This document shows positions 10,781 through 22,579 of a DNA stretch of 64,000 nucleotides, piece after piece. The DNA is taken from the NCBI GenBank assembly GCA_015680685.1, contig MNCI01021389.1:542725-606724 (forward strand). Direction: 5' to 3'. How positions within the stretch are numbered: position 1 is the stretch's first letter; each line of letters begins with the position of its first letter. Position numbers and translations under genes: made by a program. Under the pieces are notes generated by a model that made no database searches, was not told where the DNA came from, and saw nothing but the letters and a program-made list of their open reading frames with translations. This DNA is from Gnetum montanum. Its lineage: Eukaryota; Streptophyta; Gnetopsida; Gnetales; Gnetaceae.

Positions 10781-13700
10781 GGCACACCTCTCACATGGAG
10801 ACATATCCTCCATGTCATCACCCGATGAATCACTGTATGTGATGCATGGAACTTTCTTCTTCTCAATCTTTCCGTAAATGTTTATCTTAGAAATTTGCAA
10901 GGAAATATCACGAATTCCTAGGTATGCATCTACGGTACTTAGCCACGGTCTTCCCATTATAATGGGGAAGCCCCCTTCGTTGTTAACCTCAATCACCAGG
11001 AAATCGGTTAGGTATGACCACCCACACATAGTGGTAATAATGTCCTCCACAAATCCTAAGGGAATGGTGATGGACTGGTCAGCCAGCTCCAGTTGTATGT
11101 TACTCTTCTTAAGTTGGGGCAGGTTCTAGGCTTGATACATCTTTTGTGAAATTAGGTTGACTCCAAAACCTAAGTTAAGAAGAGCTCGATGTGGTGCATT
11201 TTCGGCGATCTGTAAATGAATTAAGGGGTTCCCAGGGTCAGATAGTTTCCTGGGAAGGTGGCCCACCTTTATCCAGTCAGTTATGGTATGTGTCAACATA
11301 ACCATTTGCGTACTTAGTTGTTGGACTGAAGGGTTCTCTGAAGCGTTAGTGGTTAGAGGCCTATACATGTGCCCAACCGGTTGTTGTTGCGAGAGTTTGT
11401 CTGGGCTTTTGGTTCTGAAGTAAGGTCTTCTCTTTTTACAGTTGTTAGAACTAGCACCTGGTTGGATATTTACATGCTGAATATTTACAGCTCTCGCGGC
11501 GTGCCGTTGCTGTGGTTGAGTAGGTAATTCCCCCTGCATTGTTGGAATAGGTTGTATGGGAACTATAGGTGGAAGAGGTGCAGGTGGAGTTAGAGGATGG
11601 GCTGAATGTGAGATATTTCCTGGAGGAGAAGGAGTCCTCCTGAAGTACTCCCGAACTTGGTAGTGACGTTGGGGAGTAGTGTGACCCATAGAGTCACATG
11701 GAGAAACGGTCTGCTGCACATAATAACCATAAGGATCGAGCTGCTAGTAAGGGTACTGATGTGTTGGTGGTGGCATCCCCCATGACTGTGGGTATTGCCA
11801 CTGTTGATGTTGTCCAATAGGCCGTGGAGGCGTTCCACTTGGGTAATATGTTAAGGGTTGGTGGAACTGCCTTGGGTTACCTTGTGGATAAGGTAATCTT
11901 CAGGGTGTTTGCTGTTGATTAAGTCTTGGATTTAACACATACACCCTAGGCTCCTGTAGATGTGAGATAATTAGGCAACATCCCTTAGGATGGTCATAGT
12001 AGTAGACCTCACATCCACTATCATAGTCTGAATCAGAATTCACAGCCTCATCGGAGATAGGAATTTTTCCCTTACCCTTGTTATGTGCAGGGCTTAAGTT
12101 TCTCTGCTTGGTTTGCCTTTGTCACTACTTTGTTCTATCTTAGACTCTTTTACAATTTTTAAGATTGTTTCTATTCTTGAGTCTAAGGAATCCCACATTT
12201 GGTCTACCTTAGCCGATACCTCGGTTGTTAACTTTTGGATCGATAAGGTTTTTCGATTCACCAATTCTTCGAGTGGTGACTCATCCTCCTCATCACAGAA
12301 TTTCACTCCTTTCTTGCGAAGGGAAGGATCATGATTGTATTCTTCCGCACTTTTCTCTTACGTAGCTCACCCTCTTCTTGCGCTACTTATTCCAACAAAC
12401 TTTCAACTTCATGGGCTCTAAGTTGGGAAAGTCTCCCTTGGGCGTAAGTCCCAAGAGTTCTTCTCATTTCATTCCTTAGCCCATCCACGATGTGGCGAAG
12501 TTGATCCCTCTTAGCGTACCCATGGCCCAGGTAACGATGTAGCAGTGTATAGTAACAGGCCATGGCAGCATCCAAGGGTTCATAAGCACCTTGTTTCTAG
12601 CCTTGGATCTGCTTACGCAAATTGGACACTCTAGAGTACGTTTGATATTTTTTGTTGAACAGTTCAAGTGTCGTACTCCACCTCCTGATGGTTTCCAATT
12701 CTAAGGACTGGTACTAGCTCTCTGCTTCTTTGGTGAGTGTCCTTGGGAATAACTTAAGCTTCTACCACTCATTATCTATATTTTGCAAGGCACAAGCATC
12801 GTGGAATGCCTGTAAATGATGTTGAGGATCAGTGTTGTATCCCCCTTCAAAACGTGGGATATTATTTATGTCCAAACGCTTGATCCTGCTGTCTTTTAAG
12901 TGCCTTGTGGGGATCCTAACTACCTCTGTGATGTCTAGCATGCTTCGGGTTGCGAGTAGGGGTTCGTCATGATCATCCCTGTCATGACGTTTGTGATGTC
13001 TTCATGGTGGTTCCCTACTCTCCCTACTCTCCCTACGTCCTTGCCCTTGTCCTAACTCCTCTCGACCTTCCTGTCGAGGTCTTTCATCTTCCTTACTACT
13101 TTTACCCTCTCCGTTATGCTCACGATGGTTGCGCCCAGATGTGGAAGGAGAGTGTGAATGGTGAGATGAAGGAGAAGAGGAAGGGGATCCATCACCATGG
13201 AGATGTTTCTTACCTTCTCTTCGGTTGCTTCGGCCCCGATCGTTGTAATGATCTAAGTGCCCGTCCTTAGTGTGAGTGGTTGTTCCTGTTGTGAATAGTT
13301 GGTGTTCATGGGGATCAGAGCCCGTAGCATGTACAGTTGATCGAAGGTTCTGATGCCTAACCTCTTCACCATTGTGAGGAGGAGGAACATCATTTCCTAA
13401 GAAACCCATTATGAGGGGTTCCTCATCTCCTATTTCACTAAGGACATGGGGGACTTTGCTCTTCAACAATGTGTGTTGGCTCTCCTACCTTTTGTCGCTC
13501 ATACGTTGCAAAGCGGTGGGATGATAATCCCTTATATCATATTCTCCAGCAACGTATTCAGCGAATAAGTCCTACATGCCAATCTGTGCTAAAGCACAGA
13601 AGATCATGTTCGGAACAGATCGATCTGATGGTAAAACTTTATTACCAAACAGATCTCTCCAGCGCAACTGTTCATCTTGATGGAGGATAAAAGTGTAGTC

Positions 13701-13832
13701 AGGGATATACTCATCGGGATGAGTATAAACTATCTTATACTATTTAGGACTTGGCTGGTTCAGGTTATGTGTATGTCGTTGACTATCTTCCATGTTATCC
13801 CTAGGTGAGTTAACCTTATGAGAAGAAGCTAT
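10781..13832 (-). pseudogene. Element C gag and aspartic protease
   Basis: Minus-strand gag-protease remnant. The expected start at 13832 reads ATA where element A has ATG. Pieces in order: N-terminal domain (about 13700-13480), Ser/His-rich charged linker (13469-13002), capsid-type domain with YYTLLHRYLGHGYAKRDQ and IVDGLRNEMRRTLGTYAQGR (about 12670-12390), charged helix (12306-12094), Pro/Gln-rich tail with FRRTPSPPGNIS (11719-11400), then TDWIKVGHLPRKL and ALLNLGFGVNLISQKMYQA (11300-11126). The last corresponds to the Athila-type protease motif DLGASVNL, with Asp replaced by Asn. At 11050-10781 follow FPIIMGRPWLSTVDAYLGIR and the segment that normally leads to RT. Frames change several times. 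Confidence 0.8.
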
Positions 13833-13954
13833 TTTATTGGTGTGTTGTTCACCATTATATATGTTCTTATTTAACTAATTAACCCAAAGGTTCGTTAAGG
13901 CTCACAGCGATGTGAAAGATTTCCTAATGTTCTAATTGGCGTACAAACACTTAG

Positions 13955-13972
13955 TCCCCGGAAACGGCGCCA
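13955..13972 (-). other. Element C primer-binding site (tRNA-Asp)
   Basis: Minus strand TGGCGCCGTTTCCGGGGA differs at one position from the tRNA-Asp complement. It is the best-preserved PBS in the window and is separated from the LTR by one base. The leader to the lost gag start is 13833-13954. Confidence 0.9.
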
Positions 13973-13973
13973 A

Positions 13974-14950
13974 TGATGAGTGGCGAGGCACCCCTACATT
14001 CAACTATACGAAATGAGCGTAGCACGTGCAATCCGATCGAACTCCGTAGACTAAATGCCTAAACCCTGCAAGGAACACTTGGGGTTAATTAATCGTTGTC
14101 TTCCCAGACTTACTTGTTGTTGTCACGGTGTATGGTTAAATAAGTCCGAGGTATATGATTTTTTTGGTCTTTTCAGGTTTATCTCCTATGCTAAGGGGTG
14201 AAGGGTTGAGAGACTAAAACTAACTCTAAGTACAGTGCTAAGTCCTAGCGTTAGCATCTGTTCCCACTTACCGTACACACCCTGAACTGTGCAACTATGG
14301 CTACCAAACTCTAATCGTTACTAGGATTACCACACATAATGCACGTACTCGAAGTGGTCATACTGAGGCACCTAACTAGCCTAAGTGTGACGAGCAACCG
14401 ATTCCTTGACTAGTCGATCACATCCGTAGATGCTCGTAATCAAGTTGTACTTGTCCCACGTTCTAGGAGATAAGGGTGAGAGAATCTAATTGCGATGAGT
14501 AGCCGATTCCTTGGCTAGCCGTACACATTCATCAATGCTCGTAACCAAGTCGTACTCATGCCATGTTACTAGGAAAGCAATAAATAACATTAAATAAACC
14601 TATCCATGTACTGCAAAGTTTATCCACAAAGCTCGTCTTTATTGCCATACACAACTTGCGTTCAGGTACAAAGCTGCTCGAATAAAGAACCGTTCACTTG
14701 GGGGACTCCTACTGCGGCCACATGGAAAATATTCTGTCTCTGGGGTGATCAATCCGCCAGAGATTCGCTACTTCTAACCTCTATATATGAAAATGAGGGG
14801 AGTGCCGCCTCTTATTTATAGTTTTGGTGGCAGACCGTGATATCGCATACGCGATATCGTAGGGGATGACATGATATCACGTACGCGATATCGCAGGGGA
14901 TGCGATATCGCGTACGCGATATCGTGGCTTGTGCATATCGCATCTCATCA
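13974..14950 (-). repeat. Element C 5' LTR (977 bp)
   Basis: Partner of 7955-8914. Its U3 (about 14828-14945) carries several GCGATATCGC-type palindromes, some as two copies separated by GTAC. It is slightly longer than the 3' LTR, in part through extra palindrome units. TATA-like TATTTATA near 14815. Confidence 0.9.
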
Positions 14951-16539
14951 ATAACTATTTTATTCTTTGGATGCTTCAGCAATCTTCATAGTAGTTTGGA
15001 ACTTCTCATCCAAAGAGTCCCATAATTTATCAACCTTTGCTGAAATGTCAGAAATAGATTTTTGAATAGACAAGGTTTTCCTATTCACCACTTCATCGAG
15101 TGGTGACTCCTCCTCATCACAAAATTAGACCTTCCTTTTTTTGATTGAAGGGTCCTAATTATACTCTTCTGCACTTTCTCTTTTATGTAGCTCTCCTTCT
15201 ACTTTGGCTACCTACTCAATTAGCCTTTGGATTTGATGAGCTCTTAATTCAAATAGTCTCCCTTGGGCATAAACCCCAAGAGTTCTTTTGGTTTTAGCTC
15301 TGAGCCCATCTATGATGTGGTGGAGTTGTTCCTTTTGAGAATAATCATGATCAGGGCATTGGTGTAAGAGTGAGTAAACATGTGTTCCTTGTTTTTAGCC
15401 TTGGATTTGCCTTCTTAGGTTGGACTCTCTAGAGTCTATCTAATATTTATCATTAAATAGTTCTAACATAGTACTCTATTGATGAATGAATTCTGGTTCC
15501 AAGGACTAATACTAGCTTTTAGCTTCCTTGATGAGTATCCTAAAGAAAAGCTTGAGTTTCTTCCAATCATTTTCAATGTTGTGTAAGGAATAGGCATCAT
15601 GGAAAGATTGTATATGTGTCTACAAATTAGAGTTGTATCCCCCCTCAAATATTGGGATATTATTCATGTCTAAGTACTTGATCATACTATCTTTCACATG
15701 CCTAGTTGGGATCTTTACTGCATCTACAATGTTGAGAATCTTCAAGTCACCAAGAGAGCTTCATCATCATCATTGTGTTGATGATGATTCCTACCACCTT
15801 TGCATTCTTTATGACCTTGACGATCATTGTTGTCTCGTTGATCACCTTCATCACGATTATTTTGATGATGGCTTCTATGAGAACTGGTAGATGAGGAATG
15901 TTCAAAATTGGATGACGAAGATGGAGAGGAAGGTGGACCACCACCACCATTTTAGTATCTACCACCACCTCCATGCTCATTATGATCATCATCCTTAGAT
16001 CCCTTGCCATTGTGATATTTACCTAAGTCCCTACCTTGACTGTGACTTTTTCCTAAACTTGGTTTATGGATAGTGGATCACAGGTTTAGGGCCACACCTG
16101 TATTACCAATAACATGGGGTGGAGAATCTTCATGTTGAGGACCTTCAAAGGAAGGATTCTCATTGTCATCTTGATCTAGTAGGAACAAGGGATTAGTGAA
16201 ATGTTTTCCCTTCGTAACCTCGTGGTGCTTCTCATGATGTTGATCTCACTTGCGTTGTGTTTTAGTGGAATGGTAGTCCCAAGTGTTATAACCATTCATA
16301 AAGTATTCCTCATGAAGATTTGAAATGCCCAACTTATTAAGAGTTTGAAATAGCATCTCGGGCACAGATCAATCGGAGGGCAAGATGATGTTACCCTCCA
16401 TATCACACCATTGTAGTTGCTCATCTTGGTGTAGGATGAAGGTGAAGTTTGGTGCATACTCATCTGGATGAGTATATATCACTTTGCACTCTTGTGGGAC
16501 TAGTGGTTTGACATCCTCACACCTATGAGAAGAAGATAT
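14951..16539 (-). pseudogene. Element B gag N-terminal half
   Basis: Minus-strand gag, continued at 7954 beyond the inserted element C. The expected start codon at 16539 is ATA instead of ATG. The N-terminal domain lies at about 16500-16200, with PDEYAPNFTFILHQDEQ-like sequence; a Gly/His/Asp-rich linker at 16010-15747; a capsid-type region at about 15640-15250. Stops and frame changes throughout. Colinear with A (2766-1150) and C (13832-12100). Confidence 0.78.
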
Positions 16540-16671
16540 TTTGCAACAAATAAAATAATCAATGTGCTTTTGTAACTAAATTTAATTTGAGAGTAATGTT
16601 GACCTTGGATCCATCCAACGATATTAATAATGTTCAATAATCCTATATAGTGCATGTTTCAATAAATAAAG

Positions 16672-16689
16672 TCCCTGACAATAACACCA
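16672..16689 (-). other. Element B primer-binding site (decayed tRNA-Asp type)
   Basis: Minus strand TGGTGTTATTGTCAGGGA. Its differences from the tRNA-Asp complement are transitions of the C-to-T/G-to-A type, with spacing of one base to the LTR. Confidence 0.7.
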
Positions 16690-16690
16690 A

Positions 16691-17254
16691 TGATGAAGGG
16701 TGAAAATACCCCTACGCCCAACCATATGAATCAGAATGTGTTCACGTGTGATTCGGTCGAATTCCATGGACTTTATAGTTTTCAGTGCACTAGTGTTTTA
16801 GGAAGTAAACCTTACCTTAAGGTCGTTCATTGTCTTTCCAATTACAATTATGATGTACATGGTATGGTTAAGTGTAATCGAGATATATAATTTTTATGGT
16901 TTGTGGTGCTAAAATATAAAGGTAAGATGATTTAATACTACTAAGATCTAATGAATTAACTCATGTCTAACTAATCCTAACATAAGCATTTGGTTCCACT
17001 TGTCATACACATCTTAAACTCACATACCTACTGCTAGGATTACTAAGCACTACATTGCTAGGTGAACCATCTAGCTTATCTGGCTTAATTAGCTTAATTA
17101 CTAAAAAATATTGCATAATTGACTGAAAAATATTACATGCATAAATGAAACATTTAATCTATTCAAAATGCTGAAAGGTGTATCACAAATCTCATCTTTA
17201 TTTTTGCACACACTATCATGCTCAGGTACAATATTGAGTGCACAGATCTTTATT
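16691..17254 (-). repeat. Element B 5' LTR, truncated
   Basis: Starts TGATGAAGGGTGAAAATACC next to the PBS and follows LTR A through R/U5 to about 17232. Then 17233-17254 matches the inverted complement of the LTR stretch around AATAAAGATCTG, after which ORF2 sequence of element D begins. The TATA box and U3 are missing. This marks a deletion joining B to D, with a microinversion at the breakpoint. Confidence 0.75.
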
Positions 17255-18860
17255 TTAGAAAAGCATCTAGCAATTTCTTCATTTTATCTTTGTTACTCCT
17301 AGGATTGTTCATTGTCCAGTAGCTTTGTCGATGTGGGCTAGAATTGGAATATTCGAAGGACAAGACAAAATTGGAAATAGCTTCTTAACATTGACAAACT
17401 AGGCCATGAATTGCTTATGCTCAATGTCGAACACTTGGAGTGTGTCTTGCAGCGCTTGGTAGTTGTTTATGGTTAGGTTCTCTGTGACTAATCTTTGGTC
17501 AATAAATTTTACCTTAAGAACCTCGAGTTTAGCATTTCCCATTGCAAATTTCTACTTGGTGTCTTTATGATTCTTGAACTCGGCCTCATATAATAAGTAC
17601 AAGCTAGCCACTTTTTTTTAGCTTAGACTACAGTTGTATGATAATCAACATCACTAGGTTTGCGTAGTAGAGATTGGACAACTCTATGTATTCAATCATC
17701 TCTTCAATTTGCAACTCCTTCACGTGGATTTCTATCTTATTGTAGGTAGCGATGCCATCAACGATGGGTTGCCAAATTTCTCTACCTTGTTGGAGTTGCT
17801 GGAGGGCTTCATTAACCTTTGCCTTCACTAGTTGGATATGTTTTTAATTCATCTATTTCTGTAGGCCAACCTGGTCTCTTTAATGATTTTTTACTTTTTC
17901 AAATTTTAGAGCCTCATTTTTCTAGGCGACAATCTCGATGGTTGATTTATGGTGTAAGTTGCATACCTCTTCCATGGAGAGATTATGATTCTTCACTACT
18001 AATCTCCTCAATTTGACATTTTCTCTGGCAAGTCTCTCCTACTGTTAATGGATAAATTCTTCTAGCTATTGTTTTTGCACATCAACATTCTGTAGGCGAT
18101 GGTTTTCTATGGTCAAGGTTTCATTTTTCTAGTGCATCTACATCAAGTCCCTTTATATTGAATGAGCTTCTACTTCTACCATGGACTAATTGAAGATCAT
18201 TATAACCATTTCTCCCTCAACCTGGTTTAGCTGTTCTTGAAGCTGGTGAAAAGCTTCATCTTGTGTCAATGCAGGGTTGATAAAAATAGGGTCAGCAATT
18301 CAGGCATGCAATTTGGCAACTTATACAACCAAGAGTTGATTGTGTGCTTGAGCTATTTCAAGTTGCCCTTTTAAGATGAGGCACTTGCCTTTTTCCTCTA
18401 GTAGCTTCGATGGGGCCCAATCGACACAAAAAACCATGTTTCATCAAATGGTATGAAACCTAAGGAAAGTGGGGGAGGTGTATGATGTGAAGATGATCCC
18501 ATCATGTAAGTGGAGGTTACTATTGGGGTTACTATAGGATTTGGTATAGAAATAGAGAGTGATTGTGGAGTTTATAAATTTAAAGTAGTTATTAGTTGGG
18601 TAGTTCCTCTAGTTGTGGTCACATAAGTTGATCTTGGGGTAGTATTTTGAAATCCTGTTCATGTAGTTGAACTCATGGTTGATATTGTAGTATTTGAAAT
18701 ATCAAATACATGATTAATAGATATGGAAAGATTAGAACTTGATTGTATTGGGTCCTCTTGGTTTTATTTTTGATTGACTTTTGTACGTTTGTAAAGACTA
18801 AGAGTGCTCCTAGAAGGTTTAATTCATGTTGTTTTCTTTGGTGGACTTGTTGGTTTCATT
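17255..18860 (-). pseudogene. Element D ORF2 remnant (coiled-coil part)
   Basis: Minus strand, from an ATG at 18860 (MKPTSPPKKTT, similar to MKPRSKKPQ at the K ORF2 start). The C-terminal two-thirds are colinear with the coiled-coil half of ORF2 in K, F and E: 17828-17628 reads KVNEALQQLQQGREIWQPIV and EEMIEYIELSNLYYANLVML. The end near 17340 matches the PSNIPILAHI region. The N-terminal conserved domain seen in E, F and K is not visible, so it is internally deleted. The 3' end is cut at the junction with LTR B. Many stops. Confidence 0.65.
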
Positions 18861-19199
18861 TAACAAGAACACTCTTTGTTGGCACATTCAAGGGTTATCA
18901 TTCCTAAGAATTTACACACTTATTTAATAACTCCTACTATCACAACTTTAATTGTAACTTTTTATACAGTTGTAGTTGGTTGTACGATAAGAGGAGTTGA
19001 TTCCTGGAATTTTTCCTTATTTTTGGATTTTTAATGCACAAAAAAAGTAAAAGAAACCATTTCTCAAATTACTTAAATAAAGGAAACATAAAATAAAATA
19101 AAATGTACTTGAAATATGAAATTACAAAATGAAATTAAAACATACAGAACTCTTGATGATAATTAACTTTGTTGGCCTCCTCAGCAATGGTGCCAAAAT
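18861..19199 (-). other. Element D leader and tRNA-Asp-type PBS
   Basis: The PBS at 19178-19195 reads TGGCACCATTGCTGAGGA on the minus strand (14 of 18 matches to the tRNA-Asp complement), four bases from the LTR-like terminus. The AT-rich leader (18861-19177) runs straight to ORF2 with no gag or pol between. This is the arrangement of a non-autonomous element. Confidence 0.62.
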
Positions 19200-19929
19200 T
19201 GATGGGCGAAGAAAAGTTTGATGTTGGATGCCTTTAAAATTTATCTTTCTTTCATTATAGAGATTGTCACCTCGTCCTTGACTAACCTGTGAGTTGGATC
19301 CCATGGGGGAACTATTCAAAAGTCAAAAAGATCATCAAGATAATAAATAATTAGAATCAAATCGAAATAAATTCCACACTTATGATTGTCACCCATAAGT
19401 AAAATCATGAATTTTCATCCTAACTTCTAATGAAAATTTTAAGAATGAAATTTATTGATTAAATCAATATTGAAATCATAAATACAAGCATAGATCTCAA
19501 GGATCACAAGGGAGACTTTGCCTTATTTTCAATTCTACCTTATTGTCTTTGTAACACAGCAACCTTAGTAGTCGTAAAAATGACTCCAATAATCACCACA
19601 AGGCTCAACAGATCCTCTCTCAACAATTCTTCAGAGAAATTGATTTCAACTTGATGTGGTTTTTGCTTGGATATTGATTCCTATGTTTCTTATTCTATAT
19701 TCCAATACAATGTGAAGTGTCATATTGATACTCCATAATGTACAATAGTGTTTAAAATTAAACCTTATAATAATAGGTTGATACAGTGAAAATCCATGAT
19801 AATACTTGTAAATGCCAAGTTGGGCACCCTTATGTTTTAAATTAACATAAAATATATGGAAGTAGGGGAAGGGGCATGTAAGCCAAGGGGTCATGGCTAT
19901 GTCATTAGCCATGTAATGAGATGCATTAA

Positions 19930-20205
19930 AGAAAAATAGGGTAGAAATATCGCCCTCTTGTCATGTACCACCACTCTATGTTCAACACTTTAGTATCTAT
20001 CATTGCCTCAAACTTGAAAGTAGTTGCCAATGTTAATGAAGAAAGATCTAAGAGTAGGCTTAACATCGATTTAGACACCATCCTTGTGCTTAACTTGAAG
20101 CCCTTACATGTCATCGTCTTATAAATTAGTCTATAGCAGCATGAACAACAAGTTGCAAGGCTGACATTGGGGGATAATCAGTCTTGGAATTCCCACCCAT
20201 TCCCT
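19930..20205 (-). pseudogene. 2-oxoglutarate/Fe(II) dioxygenase-like fragment, left arm
   Basis: Reads GLQVKHKDGV, stop, IDVKPTLRSFFINIGNYFQV, stop, GNDRY, stop, SVEHRVVVHDK. This is the C-terminal double-stranded beta-helix of plant 2OG oxygenases (usual GLQV..DG.W..V.P....VNIGD..Q.WSN..Y.SV.HRV). The distal iron-ligand His (EHRV) is retained. DYPP just upstream fits the NYYPPCP motif. Nonsense codons make it dead. The fragment lies downstream of the P450-like piece on the same strand, so pieces of two unrelated genes were joined. Confidence 0.68.
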
Positions 20206-20539
20206 CATCCAGTGTCACCATGGTGTTCCTACAACTGATCTCGCTAGCCATCATTACCTGCTCTAGCCATGGACCCACCCACAGAACCTCCACAATTGTT
20301 TCAAAAATAGCATCCACTGGAACTCCTTTGCATCCTTCTAGTGACATGCATTTTAGAACAATGTTCCTGTTAGCCTACTTGCCATTATGGCGTCTATAGG
20401 GTGTTGCAGTGATTGCATTTTCGTTCCTTCACCACTGTTATTGGTGCAAAGAATAGGAATGAACTCAAAAAAGGCCATGGTGGGGATAGGAGTGTATGAG
20501 ACATCTTGGGGCTCCACTAAAGGTTCCAAATTAATGTTA

Positions 20540-21020
20540 AAGAAGCACTCTGACGAAGTGTACATGATGTGAGCCTTCCTTAGAGGAACTATAATGGGGT
20601 CTTGGTGATGCATGTCAAGGAGCACATCCCAAAAGTCTTTGGTGTGATCAACATGAGTAGGCACAATATTCTGCAGGTAATCTTTAATCATTTTTTCAAA
20701 AATGTAATTGAGTTTTTCTTTGACCTTCTTCACCTTCCTTTGAATGCCTTGAAAATCAAAGATGTCCAGGAATGGATAAAATCTCCTATATTGAATTTGA
20801 GTGCACTTGTAGCATCATGGAGAATGATCTTAAAAACAACTGCAAAGTCATATGCCAATTGCACAACCTTGTCCTTGTATGTCCTGCCACTCAACATGTG
20901 CGATGAAAACCTAGAAATAGTATCCTTTAATGCCATGGACATATTCACTGCCTTTGTGTCATGGCTACTAGCTTCCCAAAAATATGAAACCAAGACTTCT
21001 ACCGACTTCACATATCATTA
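20540..21020 (-). pseudogene. Cytochrome P450-like fragment, left arm
   Basis: Two overlapping frames (21011-20730 and 20733 downward) read like the middle of a plant microsomal P450 before the I-helix: VSYFWEASSHDTKAVNMSMA, LSGRTYKDKVVQLAYDFAVV, FNIGDFIHSW, then KVKEKLNYIFEKMIKDYLQ and HTKDFWDVLLDMHHQDP. These match the helix D to G pattern of plant CYP71-clan enzymes (VN.S..L.., GR.Y.DK, ..GDFIP.L, KV...L...FEK.I.DH, KDFVDVLL.). The heme-binding Cys motif and I-helix AGTDT are absent. A captured exon fragment, shifted and non-functional. Family call is from pattern memory. Confidence 0.65.
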
Positions 21021-21298
21021 GTAATAATAAATTAAGAAAATATATAGCTTGGACAATGCAGGATGATGGTGATGATATAGTTTCCTGTAACTTCAGCTAA
21101 AATTTCATTCATCCAAAACACTAGATAGTCTCTGCTGTATAATTTTTAAGAAAAAAGAATTTAAGCCCTAGCCAAATACAAACTTACAAACAAATACTTT
21201 TCTAGCTTTTCTAGTTCTCTATGCAATGTGAAATTTAAAACTTTTCAAAGTATAAATCAAAGTCATAGTTTTAGTTGATTACTTGGCTTGATTCCAAC

Positions 21299-21377
21299 AA
21301 GTACAAGATCATATGGTCTATAATTAAAGTGGTAATTCATTACCTTAGATATTTTAAAGTTATTTTCCCTTGAGCTA
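21299..21377. other. Loop of the giant inverted repeat (79 nt)
   Basis: Unpaired AT-rich centre between the arms, AAGTACAAGATC to TTGAGCTA. No ORF or motif seen. Confidence 0.7.
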
Positions 21378-21663
21378 GTTGGAATTAAGCTAAGTAATCG
21401 ACTAAAACTAAAATGGTGACTTTGATTTATACTTTGAAAGGTTTTAAATTTCACATTGCATGGCACACTAGAAAAGCTACAAATGTATTGGTTTGTAAGT
21501 TTATATTTGGCCAAGGCTTAAATTCTTTTTTCTTACAAATTATATAGTAGAGACTGTATTAGTTATTCAAATGAATGAAATTTCATTTGAAGTTACAAGA
21601 AACTGTATCATCACCATCAGCCTTGTCCAAATTATATATTTTCTTCATTTATTATTACTAATG

Positions 21664-22200
21664 ATATGTGAAGTAGGTAGGAGTCTTGATTTTGTATTTG
21701 TGGGAAGCCAGTAGCCGTGATGCAAAGGTGGTAAATATGTCTATGACATTAATAGACACTATTTCTAGGGTGTCATTGTGGATGTTGAGTGGTAGGACAT
21801 ACAAAGACAAGGCTGTGCAATTGGCGGACGAATTTGCACTAGTTTTCAAGATCATTCTCTGTGCAATTGGAAGACAACTTTGCACTTGTTTTCAAGATCA
21901 TTCTCTATGACACTACAAGCACTTTACTCAATTTTAATATAGTAGATTTTATCCATTCCTAACTATCTTTGATTTTCAGGGCATTCAAAGGAAGGTGAAG
22001 AAGGTCAGAGAAAAACTCAATTACATTTTCAAGAAAATGATAAAGATCACCTACAGAATCTTATGCTTGCCCATGCTGATCATACCAAAGACTTTTCAGA
22101 TGTGCTCCTTGATATGCATCACCAAGATCCCATTGCACTAGCTCTAAGGAAGGCTTGTGTCATATACACTTTGTCAAAGTGCTTCTTCAGCGTCAATTTG
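21664..22200 (+). pseudogene. Cytochrome P450-like fragment, right arm
   Basis: Plus-strand counterpart of the left-arm fragment: LYLWEASSRDAKVVNMSMTL, MLSGRTYKDKAVQLADEFAL, then after a small duplication and frame changes FNIVDFIHS, GIQRKVKKVREKLNYIF, and DHTKDFSDVLLDMHHQDP. It preserves some positions better than the left arm (ADEFALVFK, QRKVKKVREKL). The N-terminal membrane anchor and heme-binding C-terminus are not present. Non-functional. Confidence 0.65.
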
Positions 22201-22579
22201 TAACCTTTGGTGGAGCCCCAAGATTTTTCGTACACTCTCATCCCTACCATGACCTTTTTTGAGTTCATTCCCATTCTTCGTGGAAACAACAATGGTGAAG
22301 GAACGAAAATGCAATCACTAAAGCATCCTATAGACACCACTATGGCAAGCATCTTAACAGGAACACTGCTTTGAAATGCTTGTCACTAGAAGGATGCAAA
22401 GGAGTTGTAGTGGATGCTATTTTTGAAACAATTGTGAAGGTTTTGTGGGTGAGTCCATGGCTGGAGCAGGTAATGATGGCTAGTGAGATCAAATGTAGGA
22501 ACACCATGGTGAAACTAGATGAGTAATTGCATAACACTAAAGATGAGAAGGTTATGTAGGTTACTGTAGCAGGACTCAC

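Larger units (their letters stand above)
7955..14950 (-). mobile_element. Element C: complete minus-strand LTR retrotransposon lacking pol, nested in B
   Basis: Bounded by LTRs 7955-8914 and 13974-14950, with a tRNA-Asp PBS next to the right LTR and a purine tract next to the left one. Host gag of B continues on both sides. Candidate 5-bp target duplication ATAAT (7950-7954) versus ATAAC (14951-14955), differing by one C/T transition. The internal region has gag and protease, then a 35-N gap and a long spacer, with no visible RT, integrase or ORF2. It is either a deletion derivative or collapsed at the gap. Confidence 0.88.
19200..21298. repeat. Inverted repeat, left arm (2.1 kb)
   Basis: Reverse-complementary to 21378-23262 followed by 32232-32559. 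Landmarks: GATTACTTGGCTTGATTCCAAC at the inner end (its last 20 bases near 21279-21298), the P450-like and dioxygenase-like fragments, CAAGGATCACAAGGGAGAC near 19500 (counterpart 32250), and the terminal block TTTAAAATTTATCTTTC. The arms have clearly diverged by substitutions and small indels, so this is old genomic structure and not an assembly duplicate. Confidence 0.88.

Noticed and set aside
20184-20399. Plus-strand frames in the left arm of the inverted repeat (also 20602-21021)
   Set aside because: Antisense of the P450-like and linking sequence; the minus-strand reading matches known families.
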